This document shows, in pieces, positions 24,041 through 36,152 of a stretch of 64,000 nt of DNA. The DNA is from Talaromyces rugulosus. Lineage: Eukaryota; Ascomycota; Eurotiomycetes; Eurotiales; Trichocomaceae. Each line of letters begins with the position of its first letter. Position 1 is the stretch's first letter. The stretch is taken from the NCBI RefSeq assembly GCF_013368755.1, contig NC_049563.1, positions 682,001 to 746,000 on the forward strand, written 5' to 3'. Position numbers and translations under genes: made by a program. The notes beneath the pieces are model-generated. The model made no database searches and had not been told where the DNA came from. It saw nothing but the letters and a program-made list of their open reading frames with translations.

Positions 24041-24047
24041 TGACTCA
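24041..24047. promoter_or_regulatory. Gcn4/CpcA-type site TGACTCA
   Basis: Perfect TGACTCA, the binding word of the general amino-acid control factor (Gcn4 in yeast, CpcA/CPC1 in moulds), 93 bp before the ATG of a threonine biosynthesis gene. Distance and target fit cross-pathway control. Confidence 0.65.
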
Positions 24048-24139
24048 CCCCGCCGAGCCCGCAGAGGGGCAAAAATTTCCAACCTGCAAAGCTGTCAGCA
24101 AAGACAGACAACTACAACTACAATTACAATTACAGCATC

Positions 24140-26439
24140 ATGGCGAACGAATCCGCAGGTGCGGCTCCGACGGAGTCGCAGAGATACCTTTCTACAAGGG
24201 GCGGGGACTACGACGTGAGACTGGTAGACATGTGCTGCGCATTGATTCCCTGCTGATCTGGTTCAAGCTCTCGTTCGAAACCGTTGTTCTGAAGGGACTC
24301 GCTGCCGACGGTGGTCTTTTCTTGCCTCATGAAATCCCAATTGCAGCCGACTGGGTACGTTACAAAACCTTCATCTCGGATTGTGGCCTGGATGCCAATT
24401 GCCCGATACCGGGCCTTTCATTCGAACAAATATTCGATATCAGAGACTAACACCCAAATTTCAGCAAAGTTGGAAAGACCTTTCCTACAAGGAACTTGCT
24501 TTCGAGATATTCAGCCTTTATATATCGAGCTCCGAGATCCCCTCCGAAGACCTAAAAGAGATCATTGATCGAAGTTACTCGACCTTCCGTGAAGAAGAGG
24601 TTACACCGTTGGTACACCTACAGGACGACAACCTATATCTCCTCGAGCTATTCCATGGCCCAAGCTACTCCTTCAAGGACTGTGCGTCGTGTCTGGCCAA
24701 TTTGATTTGTTACTTGGGCTGATACAAGACTAGGCGCTTTGCAGTTTCTAGGAAATCTTTTCGAATATTTCCTCGTGAGGAAGAACCACGGAAAAGAAGG
24801 AAAAGGTATGCTCACAAAGGCCCTTGAAGACCACGGCTTGGTGGGAATGCAGTTGGTGGAGATATAGTTGGTTGGGCCGAACTAACAACCTGCAGACAGG
24901 CACCATCTAACGGTCGTCGGCGCCACGAGCGGCGATGTGAGTTTCCCTTGTGAAAACATGACTTGAAGAGAGTGCTCATGTGAATATAGACTGGCTCCGC
25001 CGCTATCTATGGTCTTAGAGGCAAGAAGGATGTCTCGGTGGTCATTTTACACCCCAAGGGCCGCATCAGCCCTATCCAAGAGGCGCAGATGACAACCTGT
25101 ACAGACAGCAACGTTCACAACCTTGCTGTGACGGGAACCTTTGATGATTGTCAAGTATGTACCGGGAATTTTGAAAAAAAAAAAAAAAAGGGTGGGGACA
25201 CAAGTTAACATTGCAATAGGACATTGTCAAGACCTTGTTTGGCGATGCTGATACAAACCAGACACTGAAGCTCGGTGCCGTCAATTCAATAAATGCGAGT
25301 CGCGTCTTGGCACAAATCGTCTTTTACTGGTATTCGTACTTCTCGCTTGTTCGAAAATCATCGTCGTTCAAATTGGGAGACAAAGTCAGATTCGTCACTC
25401 CCACTGGAAATTTCGGGAACATCCTCGCGGGTTATTATGCAACCAAGATGGGCCTGCCAGCAGACAAATTAGTCGGTACGTGTTTCTCCCAAATTCTTTT
25501 TGGTTTTTTCAAATGCCGTTTACTGACAGCCGATTCATAGTCGCCACAAATGAGTAAGTAGCCAGAGATACCAGTCGTTTTTCTTTACACATCTTTTGAT
25601 CTCAAAATGAGATTTAAAGATTTTTCGACTTGAGAGAAAAATGGCTGACTTTGCTAAAGGAATGATATTCTACATCGGTTCTGGACAACTGGCCGATATG
25701 AGAAGAACGGCGTTCAAGATGCAAAGTCTAATGGCAATGTGACAGCCGACGCTTGCAAGGAGACGTATAGCCCGGCAATGGATATACTTGTCTCTAGTAA
25801 CTTTGAGAGGCTGATGTGGTTCTTAGCAAAAGGTATGGTATAATTCGTCCTTTGATAGGGTTAGGGCTAACCCTAACCTAACCCTAATCTTGTCGTTTGG
25901 TATCGTACTGACTGCTTGCAGAATATGCGGCCACGCTTGGCATGAATGACCAATTTAACAAAAAGCAAGCCGGTCAAGAAGTCTTGGCTTGGTACAAGTC
26001 GCTGAAAACAACCGGCGGCTTTGGACCCGTGCACAAGGATATCTTGGAGAACGGTCGACTGACGTTTGAGAGTGACCGAGTGAGCGATGTCGAAACTCTA
26101 GAGACCATCAAGTCTTGTTATCAGAAAAATAAATACGTCCTTGACCCTCATTCTGCAGTTGGTGTTACTGCTGCACAACGGTCGCTTGCTCGCACTGGCC
26201 CTCAGACACATCATATCTCGCTTTCAACGGCCCACCCGGCGAAATTCTCAGACGTCGTCCAGTCAGCCTTGAAGAACGAGGCCGGCTTCAACTTCGAAGA
26301 GCAAGTTCTTCCTGATGAGTTCAAGGCCCTCTCGCAAAAGGAGACTCGTGTGGCTACAGTGGAAAATTCGTGGGAGAAAGTCAGGGAGATAGTCAAAAGC
26401 TACGTGGAAGAGGACTTGAAAGCTGAAAGCAGCGCTTGA
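24140..26439 (+). CDS. threonine synthase
   Basis: Ten exons: 24140-24214, 24268-24354, 24465-24681, 24734-24805, 24896-24936, 24990-25154, 25220-25475, 25541-25553, 25660-25832 and 25922-26439. All introns are GT-AG and the product has 538 residues; exon 8 is only 13 nt. The N-terminus reads SQRYLSTRGGDY, followed by LKGLAADGGLFLPHEIP. The PLP lysine should be Lys125 in FHGPSYSFKDC. GATSGDTGSAA and TPTGNFGNILAGYYA follow, then the C-terminal domain (DPHSAVGV, SLSTAHPAKF). It converts O-phosphohomoserine to threonine, the last step of the pathway. Several positions near the active site differ from the usual fungal form as I recall it (SYSFKDC for TFAFKDV, NASRVLAQ for NWARILAQ), so it could be a paralogue rather than the housekeeping THR4. 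It is single-copy in this window. Confidence 0.88.
25856..25888. repeat. telomere-like repeats inside an intron
   Basis: Inside threonine synthase intron 9 (25833-25921) lies TAGGGTTAGGG followed at once by CTAACCCTAACCTAACCC. These are short TTAGGG and CCCTAA runs facing each other, forming an inverted repeat with an AGGGTTAG/CTAACCCT stem. TTAGGG is the telomere repeat of most moulds. Confidence 0.85.
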
Positions 26440-27110
26440 TTCGAAGCATTTTTCCGAGATGTGTTGTTTAAGTGTTTTGTTTTAAAGCCTTTTTCTTTTA
26501 AGTCCTTCATTTGGCTTATAAAACCATGGAACAATTAGTAGATAGACTCCCGTTAAGGAGGAAATATAGAGATTGAATATGTCACGAAGGGAATCTCTCA
26601 AGTCGACCAAGAGGCTTTTTCAGCAATTTTTTGCTTCATTGTTGTTACAAGACATGTATCTAATGAAGCACGTGTATAACGTTTGAATGTGAAATATGTA
26701 TAAAGATAAGCATTACAAGAACATTGGATGATTAATCAATCTATGGTAACCAATAATTGAACCCACTAGTGGCGGAGCCTTTTTAATGTGAGAGATATTA
26801 CTGAATGCATGTAGATCATTTGATGTTGGTGCAACTACGCTTATTAAAAGGGCTACGTGAAAACCATGGGGTGAATAATTTATTATGTAAATGTACATGT
26901 AACATTTGAAAAATCATCAAGAAAATGATAATTCGTCTAGTACATAAATCATAGACCCAGTTTCCATGTTTCAATAGTCACGACCTGGTTACCTCCCGTT
27001 CCCTCCGTAGACTGATATTATGTTTGCTGAAATCAGCGGGACGGTACATTTTCGTCCTACTTGACAGGCTACTAAGATAAGCCTAGAGTAGTACTTACCA
27101 AGTAATCGGA
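26440..27110. other. convergent intergenic region
   Basis: 3' regions of the threonine synthase (plus) and the rhodopsin-domain gene (minus). AT-rich, no coding frame of interest. Confidence 0.4.
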
Positions 27111-28249
27111 TCATCCAGAAGTTTTCTTTCTTTCTGCTGTAACCTCTGCGTTTATTACAGATGTTATTAACAGGATTGACTGATCATTTTCGACGAATAT
27201 GCGATTGAATCCTGAAGAACCTTTTGTGCCAGGTAAGTTTTGACGTCTCCAGCGATCACCTGCTGACCCCCAGGAAGAAGAGAATTTTCGAATGATTGGG
27301 ACCAAGGTCGGCATACAGGCCACAGTCACTGCTAGAGTGGGCTCAAGCACACTCCAGAGGACGGCATCGACGACCGTGTAGGTTAAGTCGTTGGCGAAGT
27401 CGACTTGCAGAGAGTAATACAATCGAAAAAAGCTGGCGATGCAGACACTATTGTAAAATACACAATAAAGGTTAGTCGTACCTTTTTCTCTTATGTTTTT
27501 GATGCTTATAAGGGGGGGGGGGGAGGGGAAGACTTTAGCTTACAATATACCTATGCTGAAAATGCAGCATAGCGCAAACCGCTTCTTTCTGGGAAGTTGA
27601 AGGCCCCGAACAAATGGCATTGGAATCATGAGGATCATAATATCCGTTAAAATATTGAGAATGCCATGAACAAGCCACAGGGCATTACGATTGCCACAGG
27701 TTGCATGAACAGTCGGATCCAGGCTTGATTTGACAGGTAGGCAAATAAAGGTAATAGACAGAATGACCGCTAGGGCGAAGGCGTTGCTGATACCAATAGC
27801 CCAATATGCAGCAATCCGAAGTGAGCGAAGGGGAAACAATTCCATATAGAGCAGACAGACGGATGTTTTGATCAACCCTTCGGCGGCTCCCCAAAGCAAC
27901 TGTCCCCCAAAAAGTCCAGCCAAAAAGATTTTTGTTGCCGGTAGGGAAACTTCGCTCTGATGGAGGCCAGCTCCTCCGTGGATGACGTTAACAATAATTA
28001 GGGAGCAGATTGCCCAACAAAAGACCTATCAAGATGGCACATGGTCAAGACTGAACTGAACGAACTCGTGTTTTTCAAGAGTCGACAACGTACCAAAGAT
28101 ATAAAAGCACAATAATCGCTAGAATTCAATGGGCGTTTTTGGATATGTCGACTCCATAACCTCAGGGTACAGGCAAGTGTAGGTAGCACGCTACATACAA
28201 TTCCAATGGCCAATAACGCTCTCTGACGGTCGCTCTGTATTGCGAACAT
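27111..28249 (-). CDS. rhodopsin-domain (Pth11-like) integral membrane protein
   Basis: Three exons (28249-28094, 28025-27544, 27447-27111) with introns 28026-28093 (68 nt) and 27448-27543 (96 nt, containing a run of 13 C on the coding strand) encode 324 residues. The first span follows the start (LLAIGIVCSVLPTLACTLRLWSR), and at least five more hydrophobic segments follow, including GGQLLWGAAEGLIKTSVCLLY and the LWLVHGILNILTDIMILMIPMP block typical of the fungal rhodopsin-like family (PF20684 as I recall it). Family members are seven-helix plasma-membrane proteins, some acting as surface sensors (Pth11). There is no N-terminal CFEM domain. The start is the first ATG in frame; no in-frame ATG lies just upstream. 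Confidence 0.8.
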
Positions 28250-29241
28250 GGCCGCAGCGCAGACTTGGTTATTTGAAATGACATGCCATAGGAAACACTC
28301 ATTGATGATATATCTAGTGATAAAAGGCCTGACATGACTAGACTATTTTCTTCCATGATTGTATTTTTTGGTTGACAACAGTGACACAACTACATGTATG
28401 GATGCCATTGGCGAGGATCCACTCTATCTGAGTTCTTTGTATAGTTACGTATTCTCAGAAGGGTACGAGAATCCTAAAATCTATCTCTAGGTGTTATTCG
28501 CCGATACTGTAATTCTGAGGTAGCGCATTGTGGCTGAACGCATTTGTAATGTGTGCGCCGTTCAGCTCAATATTATCAGTAGTAGTAATTAAACCAACAC
28601 CCCGTCAGGCATACCACCTACCTAATCGAGGCACCAGTTCAAGGGTTCAAATGTTAATCTTGATCGCCAGCGTAATGTATTAATGGGGCTAGGGCACGGT
28701 GCCAATGCATGGGACTTTTTTTCTTTGTTCCACTTGTTGTGCAACCAACTGAGTTGATCGTCCGGTCACACAGCAATTTAATTTCACTGCATTGACCAAG
28801 TCCACGAACTTTCTCATTATATTGATGGAAAACAAATGTAGTTGGAGAAGTTACTAGGCCGTCATAGGTTTCTGTAGAAAGTTGTCATAACGATAGTCCT
28901 ATGTGATTGATGTATACTTTCCCTCTCGGTTCCCTCGTTGTAAACATCGCAAACCCCGTAATCAGAAATTACTTGAAATTTCAAGTCTGTATGATTTGCG
29001 GATGCAAATTGATGGATATTCCTTTCCGGTTGGTACTATTACGATACTGAAAGGATCCCCTGCACTGTGTGGCTTTTTTTTATCGCCCGATTAACAAGGC
29101 CGGTGTGGGGTCAGTTCGTCCGAGAGCAAGAATGAGTTAAAACATGTCTAACTTCGCCTGGGATCCCAAAATGGATAACAACGAAGACAGCCAACCATAG
29201 AATCAGACAATAAATCTCCAAGTACTGAAGAGAAAACAAAA
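28250..29241. other. divergent intergenic region
   Basis: About 990 bp between the rhodopsin-domain gene (minus) and the GMC oxidoreductase (plus), so it should hold both promoters. A frame at 28903-29094 has no recognisable features. No site could be assigned. Confidence 0.4.
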
Positions 29242-31047
29242 ATGCCTACAGAAATTTTCGACTTCATTATTATCGGTGGTGGTTTAGCCGGATCAGCCCT
29301 TGCCTCGCGCCTGCAACAGGGAAGCCCGTCTCTCTCAATATTGATAATTGAAGCCGGGACAGATGTCAGTGACCGAGCGGACGTGCTCGACGGCTCGCAA
29401 TGGCTAAGCCTGCTGGGATCCGATCTCGACTGGGCTTACAACACTGTGCCTCAAAGACATGTGAACGATCGAATTCTGCTGAATCACGCTGGTAAAGCTC
29501 TAGGCGGGGGATCTGTTACCAACGCAGGTATGTATATATTCAAAAAAACTTTTTAGGATAGGAAACCGACTTGGATAAACTAGGTGTCTGGACCCGTGGA
29601 GACAAAGAGAACTACGACAAATGGGCAGAACTTGTGGATGACCCAAGATGGAGCTATGCCGGCTTACTGCCTTACTTTCGGAAAGTCGAGACGTACCATG
29701 ACCCTAACGCAGACCCAAAAATTCACGGGTTTGATGGGCCTATCAAAACGGAATCTTCAGTAGATCGCCATTATCCACTTCATGAGCAAGTAAAGAACGC
29801 TTGGGCAGATGTCGGCATTCCATACAAGCCCTCCATGAACGATGGCGATCCCGTTGGGCTGGGACAGTTAATCGAAAATCGCGCAGATGGAGTTCGCCAA
29901 ATCTCGTATTCCGCTTATGATCTCAAAAATATCAAAATTCTGACAAATACACTGGTAAAGCGAGTGATTGTGAGCGACGAAAATGGTCGCAAAGTAGCTA
30001 CTGCAGTGGAATTGGCAGAGAGCAATAACGATGGAAAGATCACTAACAGAATTATCACTGCTCGTCGGGAAGTCATTGTTTCGGCTGGCGCTTATCGCTC
30101 GCCTCAGGTCCTGATGCTTTCCGGTCTGGGCCCTAAGGAGGAGCTGCAAAGACTCGGCATCGAAGCACTGGTTGATCTCCCAGATGTTGGCCGCCATCTT
30201 CGAGACCACTGCTACATCAATCAATGGTGGAAGCTCAAAGAGCCCGAAAAAGGACTGGCACTCGGGTCACCAGCGTTTAACAAGCCAGCCTTTTTCAAAG
30301 GACTCCCAATAGACTTTTTGGCGACAAATCAAGTTCCGAAAGAAGGTCTTCTTAAAGCAATAGCTGCTGACTATAAGGAAGCTGGGATTGATGCTGACCC
30401 TGAGTTGCATGAGCTATTGTCACAGAAAGGTCACGTTGAGGTCTTTTTCATGTACGTGGGTTTCAATCAGGGAGATCCCCTCGTTGTTCCAGATGGGGTA
30501 AATGTCACCACAGCTATTATCCTGTTGTTGCCTTCTTCAAAGGGTTCTATTCGACTGGCAGATACAGACCCAAAGACTGCACCCGTAATAGATCCCAACT
30601 ATCTAGCAACAGAAGTGGATCGATACATGCTCAGAGAGGGCGTTCGCCAGACTTACAAGGTCCTCTGCGACACGGAGATCGGTAAAAGTATCATTGCCAG
30701 TGAGACAGTTGAGAGTGATGGTCACCCCGTAACCAAGGAGAGCAGTGACGAGGAGCTGGATGATTTGATTCGTCGACGTCTACTGTTAGTTCTCCCTATC
30801 ACTTATCGTCCTATTATCATTTTCATACTTTTGACTAACGTGATCTCAATTTTGAAGGACAATGTTTCACGCCCTGGGCAGTTTGTCAATGGGAAAAGTA
30901 GTAGATAGTGAACTACGTGTCAAAGGTGTAGACAGACTTCGCGTTGTCGATGCCAGTGTGATACCGCTACCAATATCTGGTCATATCCAGAGCGCCGTGT
31001 ATGCTATTGCAGAGCAAGCTGCAGACATAATTCTGGCCTCATTGTAA
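29242..31047 (+). CDS. GMC family FAD-dependent oxidoreductase
   Basis: Three exons (29242-29527, 29584-30784, 30858-31047) with introns of 56 and 73 nt (the second with a CTAAC branch site) give 558 residues. The N-terminus is the FAD-binding dinucleotide fold [18 protein letters not shown], then [13 protein letters not shown] and [32 protein letters not shown] is the second GMC signature. The catalytic pair is [10 protein letters not shown] and [19 protein letters not shown], both His present. There is no signal peptide, so it is cytosolic, unlike secreted glucose or aryl-alcohol oxidases. Intracellular GMC enzymes of this type often oxidise small-molecule alcohols in secondary-metabolite clusters; the substrate is not readable here. 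Neighbouring regulator, transporter and oxidoreductases fit that setting. Confidence 0.9.
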
Positions 31048-31182
31048 GATTGATGATCATCAATCAAAACGGGTACTACGTGGAAACAAGGCTATGACGT
31101 GAGAAGAAGCACTTCCTAGAAAGACTTATTGGCCTTTGGAACATTTGAATCCGTAGGGACTATCCCTAGTAGGCTCCATAGC

Positions 31183-31274
31183 CGTTCCAGAAGAAAGTAT
31201 ACACAATCTAGATTGTACCCGTTCACTTTCCAACATTTAGGCTTTTGCTCCAAATCGATAGAGTTTGAACCAGA
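31183..31274 (-). repeat. dispersed fragment, copy 1 (matches 43436-43525)
   Basis: About 92 bp nearly identical, in the same orientation, to a stretch 12 kb away; shared words include ACAATCTAGA, CCAACATTT and GATAGAGTTTGAACCAGA. On the minus strand both copies can be read as LVQTLS(I/V)WSK, so this is probably a piece of a duplicated gene or element. The flanking frame at 31129-31374 is not otherwise convincing. Confidence 0.75.
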
Positions 31275-31723
31275 AATTGCGAAATATTTAAATCATTCAG
31301 ATACAGTTAACTGTGACAAAGGAGATGATGCAGAGGATGATTTTATTTCTGTACTCGAAGTATACAACAATTAATTTAAACCCTTCATGGACCAGGTGCA
31401 AAAGCTGGGTATAGGTATTTGATTCCTATCATCACCTTGAGGCGTTTCTTTGTTTAACTTCCTCGACAGTTTAGCGGCCAGGCTACGCTTTGATGTATTG
31501 AGCAAATAGGTCTTGCGCGAAGATATACGGGGATGGGATTTGCCAGACTATTCTAAAGCTGGCTCAACTGGTACGTCGGGATAATGCTGCTTAGGGCAGG
31601 ATTGTTGCAACCGCGAGTATTCTAAGATTACCTCGTGAAAATATTGGAAATAATAGATTGTTTCAATTTCATCCCTCAAATAATGTTGGTCGCCCAAGGT
31701 GAATAATGTGAGAATTGTCTATG

Positions 31724-31960
31724 GTATTACTTTAGGCCACACTGAACGTCTGCCTTGTTTGGCCCAATCATGTCTAGAAGCGACATAGCGTACTTATTCG
31801 TCTTATAGGTACAATCTAGCAACAAGACATCAGGGTTCCGCTGTAGATATGTAACAGAGCTTGGATGGGCGAAGAAGATGGCCATCAGATGATTGTCTGA
31901 ATCTAGTCGCACATGACACCAGAAGCTGTAGACAGTGATGTCACCATGGATGAGCATTCA
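31724..31960 (-). pseudogene. Mutator-like (MULE) transposase fragment
   Basis: A 76-codon frame reads FFAHPSSVTYLQ and VLLLDCTYKTNKYAMSLLDMIG, the start of the MULE transposase domain including its first catalytic Asp (LDCTYKTN). The remainder of the domain, zinc region and C-terminus are absent or broken, so this is a short relic of a FAR1/MULE-type DNA transposon. No terminal inverted repeats could be found. Confidence 0.75.
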
Positions 31961-33286
31961 GGTTCTGCAGTATCATTCATGCTACGACATCTGTGCGAGA
32001 AGAGGAGTAGACGATAGGCCAGGTAGTCAAGCTAGTGGTTTCGTGCGTATGTCTCTCGTGGCCTGGATCTTGCAGGTGGATATCTAAGGGAAATACTCCC
32101 GTAAACAGCGGGGAGGAGCCGAACTGATGAAGAACACAGCTTTCCAGAATTTTGGTCCAGTTTGATTTCTAGAAGCCCTAAAAAGATATGTGATATATAT
32201 CTCTCTCTTGCCCTAGCTGAGTAGTCTTTCTGTTTTGCTCTTTCGACTACCTCATCTCTCTGCCTCACATATAATCCGCCTTCCTTCACGCTCATACCTG
32301 CATCTCTGTGAAAGAGATAGTGAAAAAAAAAAAAATTCATATGCTGTTGCTGGCATGGGGTTAACTGTGTGCCACTGCTTCTACTAGTACAACATGTCTA
32401 ATGGCAGACATGACTCACTGGAGATCCTTTCATGCCTGCCGTCATCAATAACAGCCTGTCTCACTTGTTCAGGGCCACAACTACAAAACTCAGATGTGCT
32501 TGGAGCATATTGAAGAAGGTAGCCAACCAATCATTTTCTTGCAATGTAGCGGCATATGGCAGCTGCATTGCATGATGCGTCAACACCTGGAAAATGTATT
32601 CTGATACACATTATTGTCCGGCTTCATCATTTTTGTCGTTGCAGGTCCACTGGATACGTTTTAATAATATATGTGTTGTTGGGGGAATGGTTGACAGATT
32701 AGGCGCCATTCTGATCAGGGGCGATTTGGTAATTTCTTAGAAGCTCCTCTTTGGGAAGTGCAGCGCGCTTCGGATATGGGTGGCTTCTGGACGCTTCCTT
32801 GCGATACTTCTTTCTCTACACCGACATTGGAAATGCACGTGTATACCTCGATGACAACTTCCTATGTCATCAGGTTTTCATAATAATGTTCTGGCTATGG
32901 TCTGTGTCTGATTCCCGGTCCTTGTAGGCATACGCCATTGTTCTTTGCTAAGACCACCTGTGCCGTCTAATAGCGTGGGTGGGCATGGGGAACCTAGATC
33001 TTGACCAGCGCACGCAACAATTCTTGAGCCATGGATATATTACGAAACATCACATGAAAGCACCTTTGCCATATCTCAGGACAATCAGATGTAAGGTGCA
33101 CCGTTTGCAATAGAAAGTTTTGATGCAAAATGCACCTCCAAGAAGACGCATTCGATATCCATTCAAATGTGACATGATTTCCATCAGCACCTATACTCTA
33201 TTCTACAGTTGTCAAATGTTGCAACTAGCGTTCGCCACAGCCGCGTCACCTCCCCGGGCCATTCCTTCTGAATCAAGGGTCCTGGA
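31961..33286. other. relic-rich intergenic stretch
   Basis: No intact gene. A frame at 32032-32340 (minus) lies directly upstream of the MULE fragment and may be part of the same element, but shows no motif. 32400-33200 contains broken minus-strand coding-like pieces that I could not identify. Confidence 0.4.
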
Positions 33287-35540
33287 TTATGCTTGGTTCT
33301 CCCATTGTCGTAGGAACCAAGAGCCCGGGAGATCGAAATTAAGGTCCCAATCACTGAGAAAGTCAAACTCAGTGTCATAACCAGAGGATAGACTATTTAT
33401 ATCGCTGCTTATGCAACTTGCCAGATCTGGATCTCTGGTCATGCTCGAGAGCGAATTGCCTGCCATGGAGGTTAGCATATGATGGCATACCGCTAAACTG
33501 TCGCGTGCAGATTTGATAACAGCATCTCTGGGAGGCAAGCCATTAAGCAACGCCTCGGCTTGTCCCATGGCCATACTCATGAAAACATAGCCCTTCACAT
33601 TCGTCTCGCCGTCCAAGATTCTATCCTGGGCGTATTGGACGGCTTTTCTCGCGTCTTGCAACAACAGCTCTCTCCGAGCCCGGTTGCGTCTGTGTGCTGA
33701 GGTATAATTGTCTGCTTCTTCCAACTTGGTGATCAAGTCCACGAAGATGAGTATGGAACCACGCGTCAGGATATCCCGGAACATGCCGCCTCCGGCAAGC
33801 AGCAGGCGACGATACGTTTCATCGTCTAGTAGCGACACCAGATCAAGGGATGCTTCTAGGCATACCTTGGCCGAGTAGCTGTATATCGGATTCTGCACAG
33901 CTTTGACTGCATAGGGAAAGTGGAGGCATTGTAGGAAACGGCGATGGAAATGCTCGCAGCAATTATGGGGGAATTCTGTCGGCCACAGGTTCTCGGCGGC
34001 CAATCTGAGACGGTCGATGAAGACTGTTGCCTTGCGACAAGCCGACACCAGCTCAGCTCCGAGATGGAGGACGCGATCGTATGGTGGTTCCTCCCGCAGT
34101 GTGTTGATTACTCTGGTCGCTTCCAACCTTAATGGGATGGAACTTGCTAGTAAACGTTGAAATGAAACCCGTGTTGGCATGGAAGCCACTTTCTCTAGAC
34201 AGTGCGTCTGGCTTGCTTGGTCCAAATCTATGTCGTCGAGGTCTGACGGTGGCTGAGTGTCATATTCATCGACAGTGATGGTGGGAGACATGCCCGAGTC
34301 CAAAGCAGCCTGGAGGTTCATCTCCAATATTGTGTACCAAAGCCTTCTTCTGATTTCCTTCTGCAACACAGTCATCTCCCCCAGATGGTTGGGATCTTGA
34401 TGGAATGCCATTTGCATCGCCATCCGCACCAGCGAGCCGGCGGAAATCCAGACTAGATCAGCTCCGACTCGGTTCACCTGGCGAGCCAACAGAAGCAAAC
34501 AATGAATTTGGATACCTTCTAGTGTAAGGCGATCTTTCTCAACAGGTGCGGATAACCAGTTCTGAGCTATGTGAATCCAGCCTCGGGCTTTGACCCGCAA
34601 CTCATCGCGTACGGTGGCATCACCGTGCAAGCATGCTGCATTAGACATTACTAGCAAGAGCTTCACGACAAAGGAACTGCTTGCAGTTACCGGTTCCTCC
34701 ATACACTTCTCATACTCCCTTCGGAATAATGGCAAGTGAAGGATCCGGTAGCACGATTCAAAGGTGTCGAAGTAGAGTTGCACCAAGTGATCTGTCACGA
34801 CACGGTCGGGAAAAGACTGACATATGCCAGAAGGAAGTGGGCTTCGACTAGGATGTTGTCTTTTGATGTCTCGAGCTAGCTGCTTGCATGTCACCACCAT
34901 GTTGGAGATTTCACGGATCGAACCATTATTTGTCTCTTGTGACGGCGCAATGCCAACATGATATACGGGATCTAGGGCGGACAGCTGTTCTACCTATTTT
35001 GATATGAGCAAACAGGAGGAGAGAAAGACAATAACTACGGACCCGGAAAGGGAAGGGAGGCAAATACATGCATACCAAAGGAAATGTACTCATCCAATGG
35101 CCGTGGCCAAAGACTCTTGTCTTTGACAAGCTTCCATAGAGCGAGCTAGATGCACTTTCATCTTGCAGCAAACCGCTCCTTGCGGACACGGCAGAAGACT
35201 GTCCATTTGCTCTCAGAGGCAGAGGCGGGGAGGCTCTGGCAGTAGAAGCCCCTTCAGCAGCCCATCCATCGACGGAATTGTGGGGAGGCTGCTTTGCGAC
35301 TCGGTTGCGTAGTTCCTCAGCAACAACTCTACGGGGCCGTTTGGGTGCCTGGTCATTCGCGGTCGTCTGGTCGTAATCAGTGTAGACACAAGAGGCCGAC
35401 TTCTGCTGTACACACTGTGCGCAAGGCTTGTTCCGATCGCATCTGACCTTGCGCCGGCGACACTCCACACAAGCCAGAGGGGGGCGCCGGCGTTTCCTGG
35501 TTTGTTGGCCAGGGGCAACCATCTCGGACAATGATGCCAA
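33287..35540 (-). CDS. Zn2Cys6 transcription factor
   Basis: Two exons (35540-35076 and 34993-33287) around an 82-nt GT-AG intron encode 723 residues. The binuclear zinc cluster is near the N-terminus: CVECRRRKVRC, then CAQCVQQKSASC, with spacing Cx2Cx6Cx5Cx2Cx7C, preceded by the basic KRRR. A Ser/Pro-rich linker follows and then the fungal transcription factor (MHR) domain with HLPLFRREYE, the RRLWYTILEMNLQAAL block and the following acidic loop. It is a nuclear regulator. The nearest genes, an MFS transporter 600 bp upstream and an FAD monooxygenase beyond it, are also on the minus strand, so it may be their pathway-specific activator; that is inference from position. An alternative start is Met7. 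No decay seen. Confidence 0.9.
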
Positions 35541-36152
35541 GACAATAGCTTCCTTGTTGCAGTTCGGGGATTTGATTGGATTCAGATAATGGTGGTGGTC
35601 TTTTGAAATGGAAGGTTAGGTGAAGACCAAAGCTGAAAGGGAGAAAGAAGATCCATCCCTGGGCTTATCTCCGGGATACCCACACCGAAAACCTTGAACT
35701 AGGAAAGTCTTAACCCCGAAATCTATCAAATAGCTAAAGGCCGAGAAAAACAGGTATCGGATCGCCACTTGGAATGTGCCCGAAAAATCAAGTTTTCATT
35801 TGCCCATGTGGTTCAGCCCTGCGAGTGTGCATTGGGCGTCGTGCCTTCGCCGAAATTATATGCTGCCAGGCAAACGGTTCCTAATAATATCACGTCTGCA
35901 GGATGACCGGATCATCCGATCTACATCGGTTTTTTTTTTGCGACCCGAAGAGAGTGTGGTTGTTTGCGTACGTAAGGTAGAGAAAGAGGGATATTTGATG
36001 GCATTGTCACCATTGAACTATAACTGCTACAGCAACAAGTTGTAACAAATCAACAATTTCTATTACTATTTTCATTGCTATTAATTGACATTTGAGAATC
36101 CGACATCACGCCTTTTTCTATTAGTTGTAGACTGCGACTCTCTATAATAGCC
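35541..36152. other. promoter side of the Zn2Cys6 gene
   Basis: 612 bp between two minus-strand genes: the promoter of the regulator and the 3' end of the MFS gene. No clear inverted CGG half-sites of the Zn2Cys6 type were noticed. Confidence 0.4.

Larger units (their letters stand above)
23452..24139. other. divergent promoter region between GH78 and threonine synthase
   Basis: About 690 bp between two divergently transcribed genes. The half next to the threonine synthase is GC-richer and contains a CACGTG box and a TGACTCA site, listed separately. Frames here are short and unconvincing. Confidence 0.5.

Noticed and set aside
24682..24733. Threonine synthase truncated after the PLP lysine
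   Set aside because: The stop belongs to a 52-nt intron; splicing restores ALQFLGNLFEYFL in frame.
31129..31374. 81-codon plus-strand frame
   Set aside because: Overlaps the dispersed fragment, whose sense strand appears to be minus; no start or domain.
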